Below, piece by piece: positions 50,901-59,012 of a stretch of DNA of 64,000 bases. Source of the stretch: Pseudonocardiaceae bacterium (lineage in GTDB: Bacteria; Actinomycetota; Actinomycetes; Mycobacteriales; Pseudonocardiaceae); the NCBI GenBank assembly GCA_009379845.1, contig WHSZ01000023.1:1-64000 (forward strand). The letters are read 5' to 3'. The notes beneath the pieces are model-generated. The model was not told where the DNA came from, did not search any database, and saw only the letters and a program-made list of their open reading frames with translations. Made by a program: the position numbers and the translations under genes. The first letter of the stretch is position 1. Each line of letters starts with the position of its first letter.

Positions 50901-50920
50901 GTTTTGTACTGACCAGTCAA
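50901..50920. promoter_or_regulatory. TetR operator copy 2 before the exporter
   Basis: GTTTTGTAC-N4-CAGTCAA, the reverse complement of the element at 50244-50263 with 16 of 16 defined bases conserved. It ends 23 bases before the exporter's GTG. Confidence 0.7.
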
Positions 50921-50943
50921 CAACAGCCGAGGAAGGACGAGAT

Positions 50944-52134
50944 GTGAAGCGACCTGTCTCAGCTCCCGTGGCGTCCCTGATGGTGTGTGTTTTCAGCATC
51001 ACGACCGGCGAGTTCGTGATCGCGGGCATCTTGCCGGACATCGCCGCCGACGTGGCGGTCTCCATCCCGTCCGCCGGACTGCTCGTGACGGCCTACGCGC
51101 TCGGGATGATCGCCGGCGGTCCGATCCTGACCGCACTGACCGCCCGCTTCCCGCGCAAACCGCTCCTCCTGGTTCTGCTCGTGGTCGCGATCGCCGGGAA
51201 CCTCGCGTCGGCGCTCGCGCCCGCCTACCCGGTGCTCTTCGTGGCGCGGATCGTTACCGCGCTCGTGACGGCCACGTTCTTCGCCAACGCGATCGTCATC
51301 GCGGCCTCGACGGCGCCACCCGGCACGCAGGCATCCACGGTGTCCAAACTCGTCTTCGGCATGAACCTCGCGATGATTCTGGGCGCCCCGATCGGCACCT
51401 TCATCGGCAACGATTTCGGCTGGCGCGCCACCTTCCTCGCCATCGCCGCGTGCGGTGCCGTTGGCTCGGTGCTGGTGCTACGGCTGGTGCCGGACGTGCG
51501 CGATGCCACGCCAGGCACCTCCGCGATGGCCGAGCTTCGCGTGTTCCGCCGCCGTGACGTGCAACTCGCCATCACCGTCACCGCTGTCGGCAACATGGGA
51601 CTGCTCACCGTATTCACCTATCTTTCGCCCCTGCTCGTCGACGTCACCGGGTTCGCGGCGGGCACGGTCGCGGTGCTGCTGCTGGTGTACGGCGTTGGCG
51701 CCACCTTTGGCAACCTCGCGGGCGGCCGGCTGTCCGATCGCGCGTTGATGCCATCCCAGATCGGCCTGCTCGCTTCCCTCGCGGTGGCACTCGTTCTCAT
51801 GTGGACGGTCAGCTCAAGCATCGTGTTCACCGCGATCCTGGTCTTCGTGATCGGCGCGCTGGGCTTCTCGGTCATTCCCGGTATGCAGGCCCGGGTACTG
51901 ACCACCGCCACCGCGGCGCCGACGCTCGCAGTCGCGGTGAATGCGTCCGCCTACCAGCTCGCCGCCGCCATCGCCCCGTGGCTCGGTGGCCAGGTGATCA
52001 ACGGCGGCCTCGGGCTGCGGTCCATCTATCTCGTCGGCGCCGCTGTCACGGTCGCCGGCATAGCGGTGAGCTGTGGTGCGTGGCTCCGGGATCGCAGGGT
52101 CGCCGGCGTGCGGCGTTCCGCGACCTCGACGTAA
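50944..52134 (+). CDS. MFS exporter, DHA1 drug-efflux type
   Basis: A 396-residue transporter with 12 membrane segments resembling chloramphenicol/arabinose-type efflux pumps (ITTGEFVIAGILPDIAADV, SAGLLVTAYALGMIAGGPIL, FPRKPLLLVLLVVA). GAGGAAGGA precedes the GTG start by six bases. It follows the TetR gene and shares its operator, the standard regulated-efflux pair. The substrate is unknown. Confidence 0.91.
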   Translation: MKRPVSAPVASLMVCVFSITTGEFVIAGILPDIAADVAVSIPSAGLLVTAYALGMIAGGPILTALTARFPRKPLLLVLLVVAIAGNLASALAPAYPVLFVARIVTALVTATFFANAIVIAASTAPPGTQASTVSKLVFGMNLAMILGAPIGTFIGNDFGWRATFLAIAACGAVGSVLVLRLVPDVRDATPGTSAMAELRVFRRRDVQLAITVTAVGNMGLLTVFTYLSPLLVDVTGFAAGTVAVLLLVYGVGATFGNLAGGRLSDRALMPSQIGLLASLAVALVLMWTVSSSIVFTAILVFVIGALGFSVIPGMQARVLTTATAAPTLAVAVNASAYQLAAAIAPWLGGQVINGGLGLRSIYLVGAAVTVAGIAVSCGAWLRDRRVAGVRRSATST

Positions 52135-52233
52135 CGAATCGCCGTTTCCGGGTCATGGACCGCCAGCGGCGAACCAGCTCGATACCGGAAGCGTCATGAG
52201 CCCGCGACCGAGTGTGCGGCTATCCTTGACGTC

Positions 52234-52962
52234 GTGCAGCAGAAGGATGAGGTGGGGGAACTCGCCGTCGTCGAACCTGGTAAGGCCGAACTACCGGCGG
52301 CCTTCCTTGGCGAAACGACGACACGCTCGAGTCTCGTCAAGTCCGCACTTCGCGACATGATCATCGCGGGCAAGTTCAAACCCGGTGAAACCCTCGTGGA
52401 ACGCCACCTCGCGACCATGCTCGGCGTATCGAAGACGCCCGTAAGGGAAGCTCTGATCTCGCTGGCGTCCACCGGCTTGGTGCTGGTGTCGCACAACCGT
52501 GGGGTGGTCGTACGGCGGCCCAGCCTCGAGGACATGCGGAAGGTCTGCGAGCTTCGGCTGCTGCTCGAACCGTGGGCGATCGGTCGCTCAACCGAGCGAA
52601 ACTCGGAGCAAACCTACGCGACGGCGAAGGCGGCACTCGAGGAGTCGAAGGCACTGCTCGACACCGACGATCAGGTCAAGCTCAGCTTGACGAATCGCCG
52701 TTTCCACCGAGCGTTGTATTCACACGCCGGCAACGAGCTCGTCGCCGCCCAACTCGACGCGATGCAAGATCTCATCTCGCTCGGCTTCGTCGTGGTATGG
52801 GAGCGGAGTGTGTGGCCCGTGTGGCGGCAAGAGTACGACGAGCACTGCGAGATTCTCGCCGCCGTTCAGGCCGGCAAGGCCGATACCGCCACCCGCGTAG
52901 GGCGCCAGCACATCGAACGCTCCATGACTTTGCTGGAGAAATATTGGGATGTGGAGGGCTGA
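52234..52962 (+). CDS. GntR-family regulator (FCD type)
   Basis: A 242-residue FadR-type GntR protein: winged helix at residues ~30-95 (LVERHLATMLGVSKTPVREA) and a C-terminal FCD helical effector domain that usually binds a metal-coordinated carboxylate. GTG 52234 has no clear ribosome-binding site; TATCCT eight bases upstream suggests a leaderless message. It lies just before a ThDP enzyme operon whose start carries a perfect palindrome of FadR type, so it is the probable repressor of that cluster. It may also bind the related palindromes at 30808 and 3324. Confidence 0.91.
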   Translation: MQQKDEVGELAVVEPGKAELPAAFLGETTTRSSLVKSALRDMIIAGKFKPGETLVERHLATMLGVSKTPVREALISLASTGLVLVSHNRGVVVRRPSLEDMRKVCELRLLLEPWAIGRSTERNSEQTYATAKAALEESKALLDTDDQVKLSLTNRRFHRALYSHAGNELVAAQLDAMQDLISLGFVVVWERSVWPVWRQEYDEHCEILAAVQAGKADTATRVGRQHIERSMTLLEKYWDVEG

Positions 52963-53072
52963 CGCCACCGTCTCGACAGCCTGAGTAGCAGCGGGACACA
53001 TGCCCGCTTTGGACGGTCGCGGTAGCGGGTTTCCCTGTGTTCGCTTCTTCCGCTCCGTCGTGCAGGCTGATA

Positions 53073-53096
53073 CGCTGGTATACCAGTATACCAGCG
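53073..53096. promoter_or_regulatory. 24-bp perfect palindrome, GntR operator before the ThDP operon
   Basis: Eleven-base arms CGCTGGTATAC and GTATACCAGCG around CA. It contains an exact TGGTATACCA (53076-53085), the FadR/ExuR-type GntR consensus, and a second overlapping near-copy. Its right edge touches the GGAGGTGA ribosome-binding site of the TTG start at 53108, so binding would block initiation. Confidence 0.8.
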
Positions 53097-53107
53097 GAGG
53101 TGACGCG

Positions 53108-54805
53108 TTGTTCACGACCGTTGCCGACGCGGTGGCCGATCTGCTGGCCGGAGCCGGTATCCGGCGGGCCTACACGGTGCCAGGAGAGTCCTATCTCGGA
53201 CTGCTCAGCGCCATCGACGCTCACCCGCGGATCTCACTCGTCTCCACCCGTCACGAGAGTGGTGCGGCCTTCATGGCCGAGGCGGAGGGCAAGCTGACCG
53301 GAGCGCCCGCGATCGCGGCCGCGAGTCGTGGCCCCGGCGCCGCGAACCTCGCGATCGGGGTGCACACCGCGCGCGAGGACCATACGCCGCTGGTCGCGAT
53401 CCTCGGGCAGGTCGAGTCGGGCGTACGCGGGATGGGCGCGTTTCAGGAGGTTGACCTCGCCGCCCTGTTCAACCCGATCGCCAAGTGGGCGGTCGAGGCG
53501 ACGAGGGCGAGCGACGTGCCGGGACTGATCGCCGAAGCACTACGGTGTGCTGTTACCGGGCCGCCCGGCCCGGCGGTCGTCGCCGTGCCGGCGGATTTCT
53601 GGGCCGACACGGTTGAGGTTACTGCCAGCGAGAACGGAGCGGTAGCGCGGCCGATCACGCGGCAACCGGACGACGCGGCGCTGAGCCGGTTGTGGCAACT
53701 GCTCGACGGAGCGCGCTCACCGGTCGCGATCGTCGGCGCCGGAGCGCAGCACGCGGGCCGGAGCCTGATCGACGCGGTCGAGCGGCTCGGGCTCGGCGTG
53801 TACTCGGCGTTCCGCCGCCAGGACGTTTTTCCGGAGGACCACCCGAACTACCTCGGTCACCTCGGTTTGGGTGTGCCAGGGGCGGTGCGTGCCGCGTTGG
53901 ACGAGGCCGACGTCGTAGTGCTGCTCGGCGCCCGGATAGATGCCGTCACGTCGAGCGACTTCCATTACCCGCTCCCACACCAGCAGGTGGTGGTGGTCGG
54001 CGCGGGCGCCGAACCACCGCGCGGGGCACCGGGGGCGCTGCTGATCGACTCCGCGGTGGCCGACGTGCTGGCCGCCGTTTCCCGAAAAGGCACCCCTCAG
54101 CCACGCGATTGGTCGCACGCCCGGGAAAGACTCGCCGAATTCACGGCTTCAACGGCAACCCGTACTACCCATGGTGTGCACCCGACGTCTGTCGTGCGGG
54201 CCCTGCGGCGCCTCGCCCCTGACGACACGGTGGTGACCAACGACGCGGGAAACTTCGCCGGTTTCCTGCACCGCCACTGGTGTTTCAGCTCACCGCATTC
54301 TCAGCTGGCGCCCGCGAACGGCGCGATGGGCTACGGCGTGCCGGCCGCCGTGGCAGCGAAGTTGGTGTGTCCGGACCGGACGGTCGTCGCGATGGTCGGT
54401 GACGGCGGGCTGCTGATGACCGGTCAGGAGATCGAGACGGCGGTCCGGCATGCCGCACCGATCGTGGTGCTGGCCTACCAGAACGGTATGTACGGAACTA
54501 TCGCGATGCACCAGGCGCGCACCGGGCGGCTGGCGGGAGTCGACATCGGTCAGCTCGATCTCGCCCAATGGGCGCGCGGACTCGGTGCCGAGGGCTTGGT
54601 TCTTGAGCGGCCGGATGACATCGATGGCGTTCTCCTCCGGGCACTCGGCTGCGGGGTGCCGTGCGTCGTGGACGTCCGCACCGACCCGGACGTGATCACC
54701 CCGAACGGGCGACTCTCGGAGATGTTGTACGACGCGGCCACAAGGACGAAATCGTTGCCCACCAAGGAAACCGCGAGCAATGCGACGAAGGGGACAGCGC
54801 GATGA
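53108..54805 (+). CDS. thiamine-diphosphate-dependent enzyme (acetolactate synthase-like)
   Basis: A 565-residue ThDP enzyme of the acetolactate synthase/benzoylformate decarboxylase superfamily. The cofactor-activating Glu is in STRHESGAAFMAEAEG, the middle domain contains VAIVGAGAQHAG, and the Mg-ThDP motif runs from GDGGLLMTGQEIETAV to LAYQNGMYG. It decarboxylates a 2-oxo acid or joins two carbonyl compounds. TTG 53108 follows GGAGGTGA by five bases. Its stop overlaps the next amidohydrolase (ATGA). Being in a presumed aromatic pathway, it may act on an aromatic 2-oxo acid or a ring-cleavage product; it is not placed with ilvN or ilvC, so branched-chain synthesis is unlikely. Confidence 0.88.
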   Translation: MFTTVADAVADLLAGAGIRRAYTVPGESYLGLLSAIDAHPRISLVSTRHESGAAFMAEAEGKLTGAPAIAAASRGPGAANLAIGVHTAREDHTPLVAILGQVESGVRGMGAFQEVDLAALFNPIAKWAVEATRASDVPGLIAEALRCAVTGPPGPAVVAVPADFWADTVEVTASENGAVARPITRQPDDAALSRLWQLLDGARSPVAIVGAGAQHAGRSLIDAVERLGLGVYSAFRRQDVFPEDHPNYLGHLGLGVPGAVRAALDEADVVVLLGARIDAVTSSDFHYPLPHQQVVVVGAGAEPPRGAPGALLIDSAVADVLAAVSRKGTPQPRDWSHARERLAEFTASTATRTTHGVHPTSVVRALRRLAPDDTVVTNDAGNFAGFLHRHWCFSSPHSQLAPANGAMGYGVPAAVAAKLVCPDRTVVAMVGDGGLLMTGQEIETAVRHAAPIVVLAYQNGMYGTIAMHQARTGRLAGVDIGQLDLAQWARGLGAEGLVLERPDDIDGVLLRALGCGVPCVVDVRTDPDVITPNGRLSEMLYDAATRTKSLPTKETASNATKGTAR

Positions 54806-55866
54806 CCTGGCGGATCGACTGCGACGTGCATAACGCGGTACCGGACATCTCCGCGCTGTTCGCCTACCTGCCGACCCGGTGGAGCGATTACTGCGTCGAG
54901 CACGGCGTGGACAGCCTCGCACCAAACTACTATCCGCCGAACATGGCGTTCACGGCCAAGCCGGAAGCGCGAACCGGCGAGGCGGAACCCGGTTCGGACG
55001 CCGCCGTGGTCGGCAAGCAGGTTCTGGACGAGGGCGAGATCGATATCGCGATCTTGAACTGCCTCTACGCCATCCAGCCCATCCACAACGAGGACTGGGC
55101 GGTTGCTATGGCGCGAGCGGTCAACGATTGGCAGGCGGCGCACTGGCTCGAAGTCGACAACCGCTTCCGCGCCTCCATTGTGGTTCCCACGCAGAGTCCG
55201 GAACGAGCTGCCGAGGAAATCCATCGCGCCGCCGAGAATCGCGGCTTCGTCCAGGTTCTGTTGCTTGCTTTTTCCGAGATGCCGCTCGGGCGCCGCTGCT
55301 ACTGGCCGATCTTCCAGGCGGCCGCGGAGAACGGCCTACCCGTTGGAGTCCATCCCGGCATCGCCGGCGCGAATCCGTTGCTCCCGACCGGGTGGCCGTC
55401 CTACTGCATCGAGGATTACGCCGCGGCGTCCGGTGCCATGCAATCGCAACTGGTCAGCCTGGTCTGCGAGGGTGCGTTTCAGAAGTACGCCACGCTCAAG
55501 GTTGTCATGCTGGAGAGCGGGGTCAGCTGGCTCCCATCCCTGATGTGGCGTCTGGACAAGAACTGGAAGGGTTTGCGCCGCGAGATCCCGTGGGTGAACG
55601 AGCCGCCATCCACGGTGATCCGCGATCACGTCCGGTTCACCGTGGCGCCCTTCGACGGTCCGGAGCGCGCTGATGAGGTGTTGCGCCTCGTCGACCAGAT
55701 GGGCTCTACGGAGTTGCTGCTGTACGCGAGTGACTACCCGCACTGGCATCACCGGGACGCGGAAACGTCGCTGCTACGCCACCTGTCGAGTGAAGAGCGA
55801 GCGAAAGTCACGGGTGGCAACGCGGCCGAACTCTACCGGCTGGATGCCGACCAGGTGGTGCGCTGA
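54802..55866 (+). CDS. amidohydrolase-2 family protein A
   Basis: A 354-residue metal-dependent TIM-barrel protein. Only one His of the N-terminal HxH pair is seen (IDCDVHNAVPD, so Asp-x-His), with HPGIAG, LESGVSWLPSLMWRLDKNW and ASDYPHWHH forming the rest of the site; the SDYPHWD-type end is typical of a large uncharacterised actinobacterial group related to 5-carboxyvanillate and gamma-resorcylate decarboxylases. It overlaps the ThDP gene and is followed 17 bases later by a paralog of similar plan. Two paralogs side by side may form a heteromer or act on successive substrates. Confidence 0.85.
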   Translation: MTWRIDCDVHNAVPDISALFAYLPTRWSDYCVEHGVDSLAPNYYPPNMAFTAKPEARTGEAEPGSDAAVVGKQVLDEGEIDIAILNCLYAIQPIHNEDWAVAMARAVNDWQAAHWLEVDNRFRASIVVPTQSPERAAEEIHRAAENRGFVQVLLLAFSEMPLGRRCYWPIFQAAAENGLPVGVHPGIAGANPLLPTGWPSYCIEDYAAASGAMQSQLVSLVCEGAFQKYATLKVVMLESGVSWLPSLMWRLDKNWKGLRREIPWVNEPPSTVIRDHVRFTVAPFDGPERADEVLRLVDQMGSTELLLYASDYPHWHHRDAETSLLRHLSSEERAKVTGGNAAELYRLDADQVVR

Positions 55867-55883
55867 GAGCGAGGAGGAAAGCC

Positions 55884-56990
55884 ATGGCTAGTCCGGTAAC
55901 GGCCGCATCGTCACCGGTCCCGGAGTCGACCGGTGTTGGACTGATCGACTGCGACGTGCACAACGTGGTTCCTTCTGATGCGGCGCTGCGGCCGTACCTG
56001 CCGGCGAAATGGCGTTCCTACGCCGAACTCGTCGGCTCGCGCACGTACTCGCCGTACGTGAAGGGCTACCGCTATCCGAAAGTGAGTCCGGCCGGTGGAT
56101 CGCGTGTCGACGCATGGCCGTCCTCCGGCCAGCTTCCCGGCTCGGACCTCGACTTCATGCGTGAACAGCTGCTCGATCAGTACGGTGTGGACCGCGCCAT
56201 CCTGAACTGCCTCTACCGAGCCGCCGAGCAACGCAACGAGGAGTACGGTGCCGCGCTCGCTCGCGCGGTCAACGAGTGGCAGATCGAGAACTGGCTCGAG
56301 CGCGATTCCCGGCTGCGCGCCTCGGTTACCGTCGCGTTCGAGACGCCCGACCTGGCAGCCACGGAGATCGAACGGGCGGCGCAGCATCCCGGGTTCGTGC
56401 AGGTACTGCTCTTCCCGCGTACCAAGGAACCACTCGGTCGCAGGCGATACTGGCCGTTGTTCGAAGCGGCCGCGCGGTGTGGCCTGCCCGTCGGGATTCA
56501 CTTCGCCTCGACCACCGTCACCCCGATCACGTCCGGCGGCTGGCCCTCCTACTACATCGAGGATCACACCGTGATGTCGATGGCGTTTCAGGCCCAGCTG
56601 ACCAGTCTGATCATGGAAGGTGTCTTCGATCGCTTCCCTGACTTGAAGCTGGTGCTGATCGAGGGCGGGTTTGCGTGGGTTCCGCCGCTGATGTGGCGGC
56701 TGGACGATCTCTATCACCGGATGCGGGACGAAGTGCCGCACCTGCGGCGGTTGCCGTCCGAATATGTTCGCGACCAGGTCAAGATCACAACACAACCGAT
56801 GGAGGAACCGGAAAACCCACGCCATCTGCTGGACCTCATCGAGCAGGTCGGGCGGCAGACGTTGATGTTCTCAACCGATTACCCGCATTGGGATTTCGAC
56901 AACCCACGCCGGGCGTTTCAGGTGAAGCTGCCGAAAGATCTCAGCGAACTGATCATGCGCGAAAACGCCCGTTCCTTCTACCGGCTCTGA
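55884..56990 (+). CDS. amidohydrolase-2 family protein B
   Basis: A 368-residue paralog of the preceding gene, sharing DCDVHN at the start, ILNCLYRAAEQRNEEYGAAL, a GFVQVLLFPR strand, a GWPSYYIEDHTVMS stretch and STDYPHWDFD at the metal site. GAGGAGG lies before the ATG. Together with A it is encoded between the ThDP enzyme and a Rieske ferredoxin. Reaction unknown; a decarboxylase or hydrolase on an aromatic acid fits the family. Confidence 0.86.
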   Translation: MASPVTAASSPVPESTGVGLIDCDVHNVVPSDAALRPYLPAKWRSYAELVGSRTYSPYVKGYRYPKVSPAGGSRVDAWPSSGQLPGSDLDFMREQLLDQYGVDRAILNCLYRAAEQRNEEYGAALARAVNEWQIENWLERDSRLRASVTVAFETPDLAATEIERAAQHPGFVQVLLFPRTKEPLGRRRYWPLFEAAARCGLPVGIHFASTTVTPITSGGWPSYYIEDHTVMSMAFQAQLTSLIMEGVFDRFPDLKLVLIEGGFAWVPPLMWRLDDLYHRMRDEVPHLRRLPSEYVRDQVKITTQPMEEPENPRHLLDLIEQVGRQTLMFSTDYPHWDFDNPRRAFQVKLPKDLSELIMRENARSFYRL

Positions 56991-57006
56991 CGATAGGTGG
57001 GTGCCA

Positions 57007-57465
57007 GTGAAAACCAGGAGAGTATTCGTCGTCGGAACCGCCGAGGAAATCCCACCTGGGACGAGCAAGATAGCCAATATCGAAGGTCGATCGGTGGGCG
57101 TGTTCAATATCGACGGCGAATACTTCGCCGTGCGGAACACCTGCCCGCACGCTAGTGGACCGCTGTGCCAAGGAGTCCGCTCCGGAATGGTTGTCTCCAA
57201 AGAGCCGGGGCACTACGAGTACATCCGACGTGGCGAATTCATCCGATGCCCGTGGCATCAGTGGGAATTCGACATCCGAACCGGACAGTCCTGGTTCGAT
57301 CCGCACAAATCCCGGGTACGTCGCTACGACGTCCGGGTCGAGACCGGCGCCGAGCTGTTGACCGAAGACGCCGAGCTGGTGCGCGCGGGCTTGGAAAAGG
57401 GGCCTTATGTGGCCGAGACATATCCGGTCACTCGGGACGGCGAATACGTCGTCGTAACGCTGTAA
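57007..57465 (+). CDS. Rieske-type [2Fe-2S] protein
   Basis: A 152-residue Rieske ferredoxin-like protein; ligands are the Cys-His pairs of NTCPHASGPLC and RCPWHQWEFD. About 45 residues longer than the ~105-residue ferredoxins of dioxygenases: there is an insertion (VSKEPGHYEYIRRGEF) between the two pairs. It could feed electrons to an oxygenase, but no ring-hydroxylating alpha subunit is in the window. AGGTGG before GTG 57007 supports that start; GTG 57001 is also in frame. Follows amidohydrolase B by 16 bases, so it is in the same operon. Confidence 0.87.
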   Translation: MKTRRVFVVGTAEEIPPGTSKIANIEGRSVGVFNIDGEYFAVRNTCPHASGPLCQGVRSGMVVSKEPGHYEYIRRGEFIRCPWHQWEFDIRTGQSWFDPHKSRVRRYDVRVETGAELLTEDAELVRAGLEKGPYVAETYPVTRDGEYVVVTL

Positions 57466-57607
57466 GACACGGTTAATCGGCCTGGTGACGGGCCGTTCGA
57501 TGTGAATCGGGGTAACACGGCGATAGGCGTTTAGCCGGACGCGGCGATACATCGTCTATGCGGGGACCGTTTCGGTCGGTAAACCTCAATGACGAGGAGC
57601 TCCTCAC

Positions 57608-58954
57608 ATGACGCCCGAACAAGAGCAGCAAGGGACGATCAAGAAACCCACCGTCGCACCGCCCACCACCTTCCGCGGCTACCTTCGTAGCATCGGTCCC
57701 GGTCTGGTCGTCAGCATGTCCTGGTTGGGCGCCGGCGACCTCGTGGACTCTTCGGTCGCAGGCGGAAATTACGGCTACGCATTGATGTGGGCACTGGTGC
57801 TCGCGCTGTTCAGCAGATTCTTCTTCACTCTTGCGATCGCCAAATACGGGCTGTGCAACGCCGTCGGCGATCCGTCGATCATTTCTGGTTTCGGTCATCT
57901 CTGGCGGCATCTACCGGCGATCGTCAGCGTACTGGCGTTTATTTCGGGCTTCATCCTGCAGACGTACATGTCGGTCGCGGTAGGCACCGCGCTCTATCAC
58001 CTCAGCGGTGGCGTCGGAGGCGAAACCTGGGGTGTGTTCATCTGGACGCTGGTAACGGTACTGGTGACAGCGCTACTGCTGATACGCAGCGGCCGCTACC
58101 GCGCGCTCGAACTCATCGCGCGGATCAGCGTTGCGCTGCTCGTCCTGGTATTCCTCACGACGGCGGTACTCTCACACCCGAACGCCGGCGAGTTCGTGGC
58201 TGGGCTGGCTTTCGAACTGCCAGCGGATGAAGGGGTTTTCTCCACGCTGCTCGTCGCGGCCGCCCTGATCGGTGCGGTCGGTGGCTCGGCAGGCAACCTG
58301 ATGTATCCGGAGTTCGTCAGGGACAAGGGCTGGCGGGGGCCCGAGTTCCTGAAAGTGCAGCGGTTCGACCTGCTGGCCGGCGTACTGGCGGTGATCATGG
58401 TGAACCTGGCCGTCTGGGTCGTCGGCGCGGAGATCATTCGCGCGAACGGTCTGCAAATCGAGGGCATCACGGACCTGGCCGCCATGATGCAAGCGGCGAT
58501 CGGCCCGATCGGACCGTGGATTTTCTGGATCGGGCTGTTCTTCGTCGCGTTCAGTTCCTTCCCCGCTTACGCGACGGGATACACACAGATCCTGTTCCGC
58601 GGCCTGTACCAGTCGCTGCCTGCTCGCCGGCAGCGGTACGGCGAAGGACCTCGCGACCCGCTGTTCAACTGGTTGCAGATCGGCGTGATGGTGGTTATTC
58701 CGCTGGCATTCGCGCTTCCCGGACTGCCGGACGTGCTGGTGCTGACCGTCGCTGGAAGCTCGACCGCCGCCATCCTGGCCCCGGTCATCGTGGTCGGAAC
58801 GATCGCATTGACCAACAACAAAGGCCTCATGTTGCCGGGCCATACCAACAAGTGGTGGATGAACGTCATCTTGTGTGTGGTTGGCGCGGTCGGCATGTGG
58901 GCTTCGTACGGCGCCATACAGGGGATCATCGCGCTCGTCGCTGAGGGCACCTGA
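57608..58954 (+). CDS. Nramp-related membrane transporter lacking the canonical metal motif
   Basis: A 448-residue protein with ~11 membrane segments. Overall arrangement follows Nramp (IGPGLVVSMSW then a GNYGYALMWALVLA segment), but the metal-binding DPGN of segment 1 reads GAGD and the MPHN of segment 6 reads MYPE (SAGNLMYPEFV). It therefore probably carries something other than Mn2+ or Fe2+, perhaps another cation or a pathway compound. GAGGAG-like AGGAGCTC stands before ATG 57608. It lies between the Rieske protein and the FAD oxidoreductase, so it belongs to the same locus. Confidence 0.85.
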   Translation: MTPEQEQQGTIKKPTVAPPTTFRGYLRSIGPGLVVSMSWLGAGDLVDSSVAGGNYGYALMWALVLALFSRFFFTLAIAKYGLCNAVGDPSIISGFGHLWRHLPAIVSVLAFISGFILQTYMSVAVGTALYHLSGGVGGETWGVFIWTLVTVLVTALLLIRSGRYRALELIARISVALLVLVFLTTAVLSHPNAGEFVAGLAFELPADEGVFSTLLVAAALIGAVGGSAGNLMYPEFVRDKGWRGPEFLKVQRFDLLAGVLAVIMVNLAVWVVGAEIIRANGLQIEGITDLAAMMQAAIGPIGPWIFWIGLFFVAFSSFPAYATGYTQILFRGLYQSLPARRQRYGEGPRDPLFNWLQIGVMVVIPLAFALPGLPDVLVLTVAGSSTAAILAPVIVVGTIALTNNKGLMLPGHTNKWWMNVILCVVGAVGMWASYGAIQGIIALVAEGT

Positions 58955-59012
58955 TGACGTGCGCAGACCTTGCTGCACAACGGAAACCAATCGCTCACCT
59001 TGGAGTGTGTAC

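Noticed and set aside
53108-54805. Acetolactate synthase for branched-chain amino acids
   Set aside because: No ilvN or ilvC partner, and it is operonic with amidohydrolases and a Rieske protein under a catabolic-type operator.
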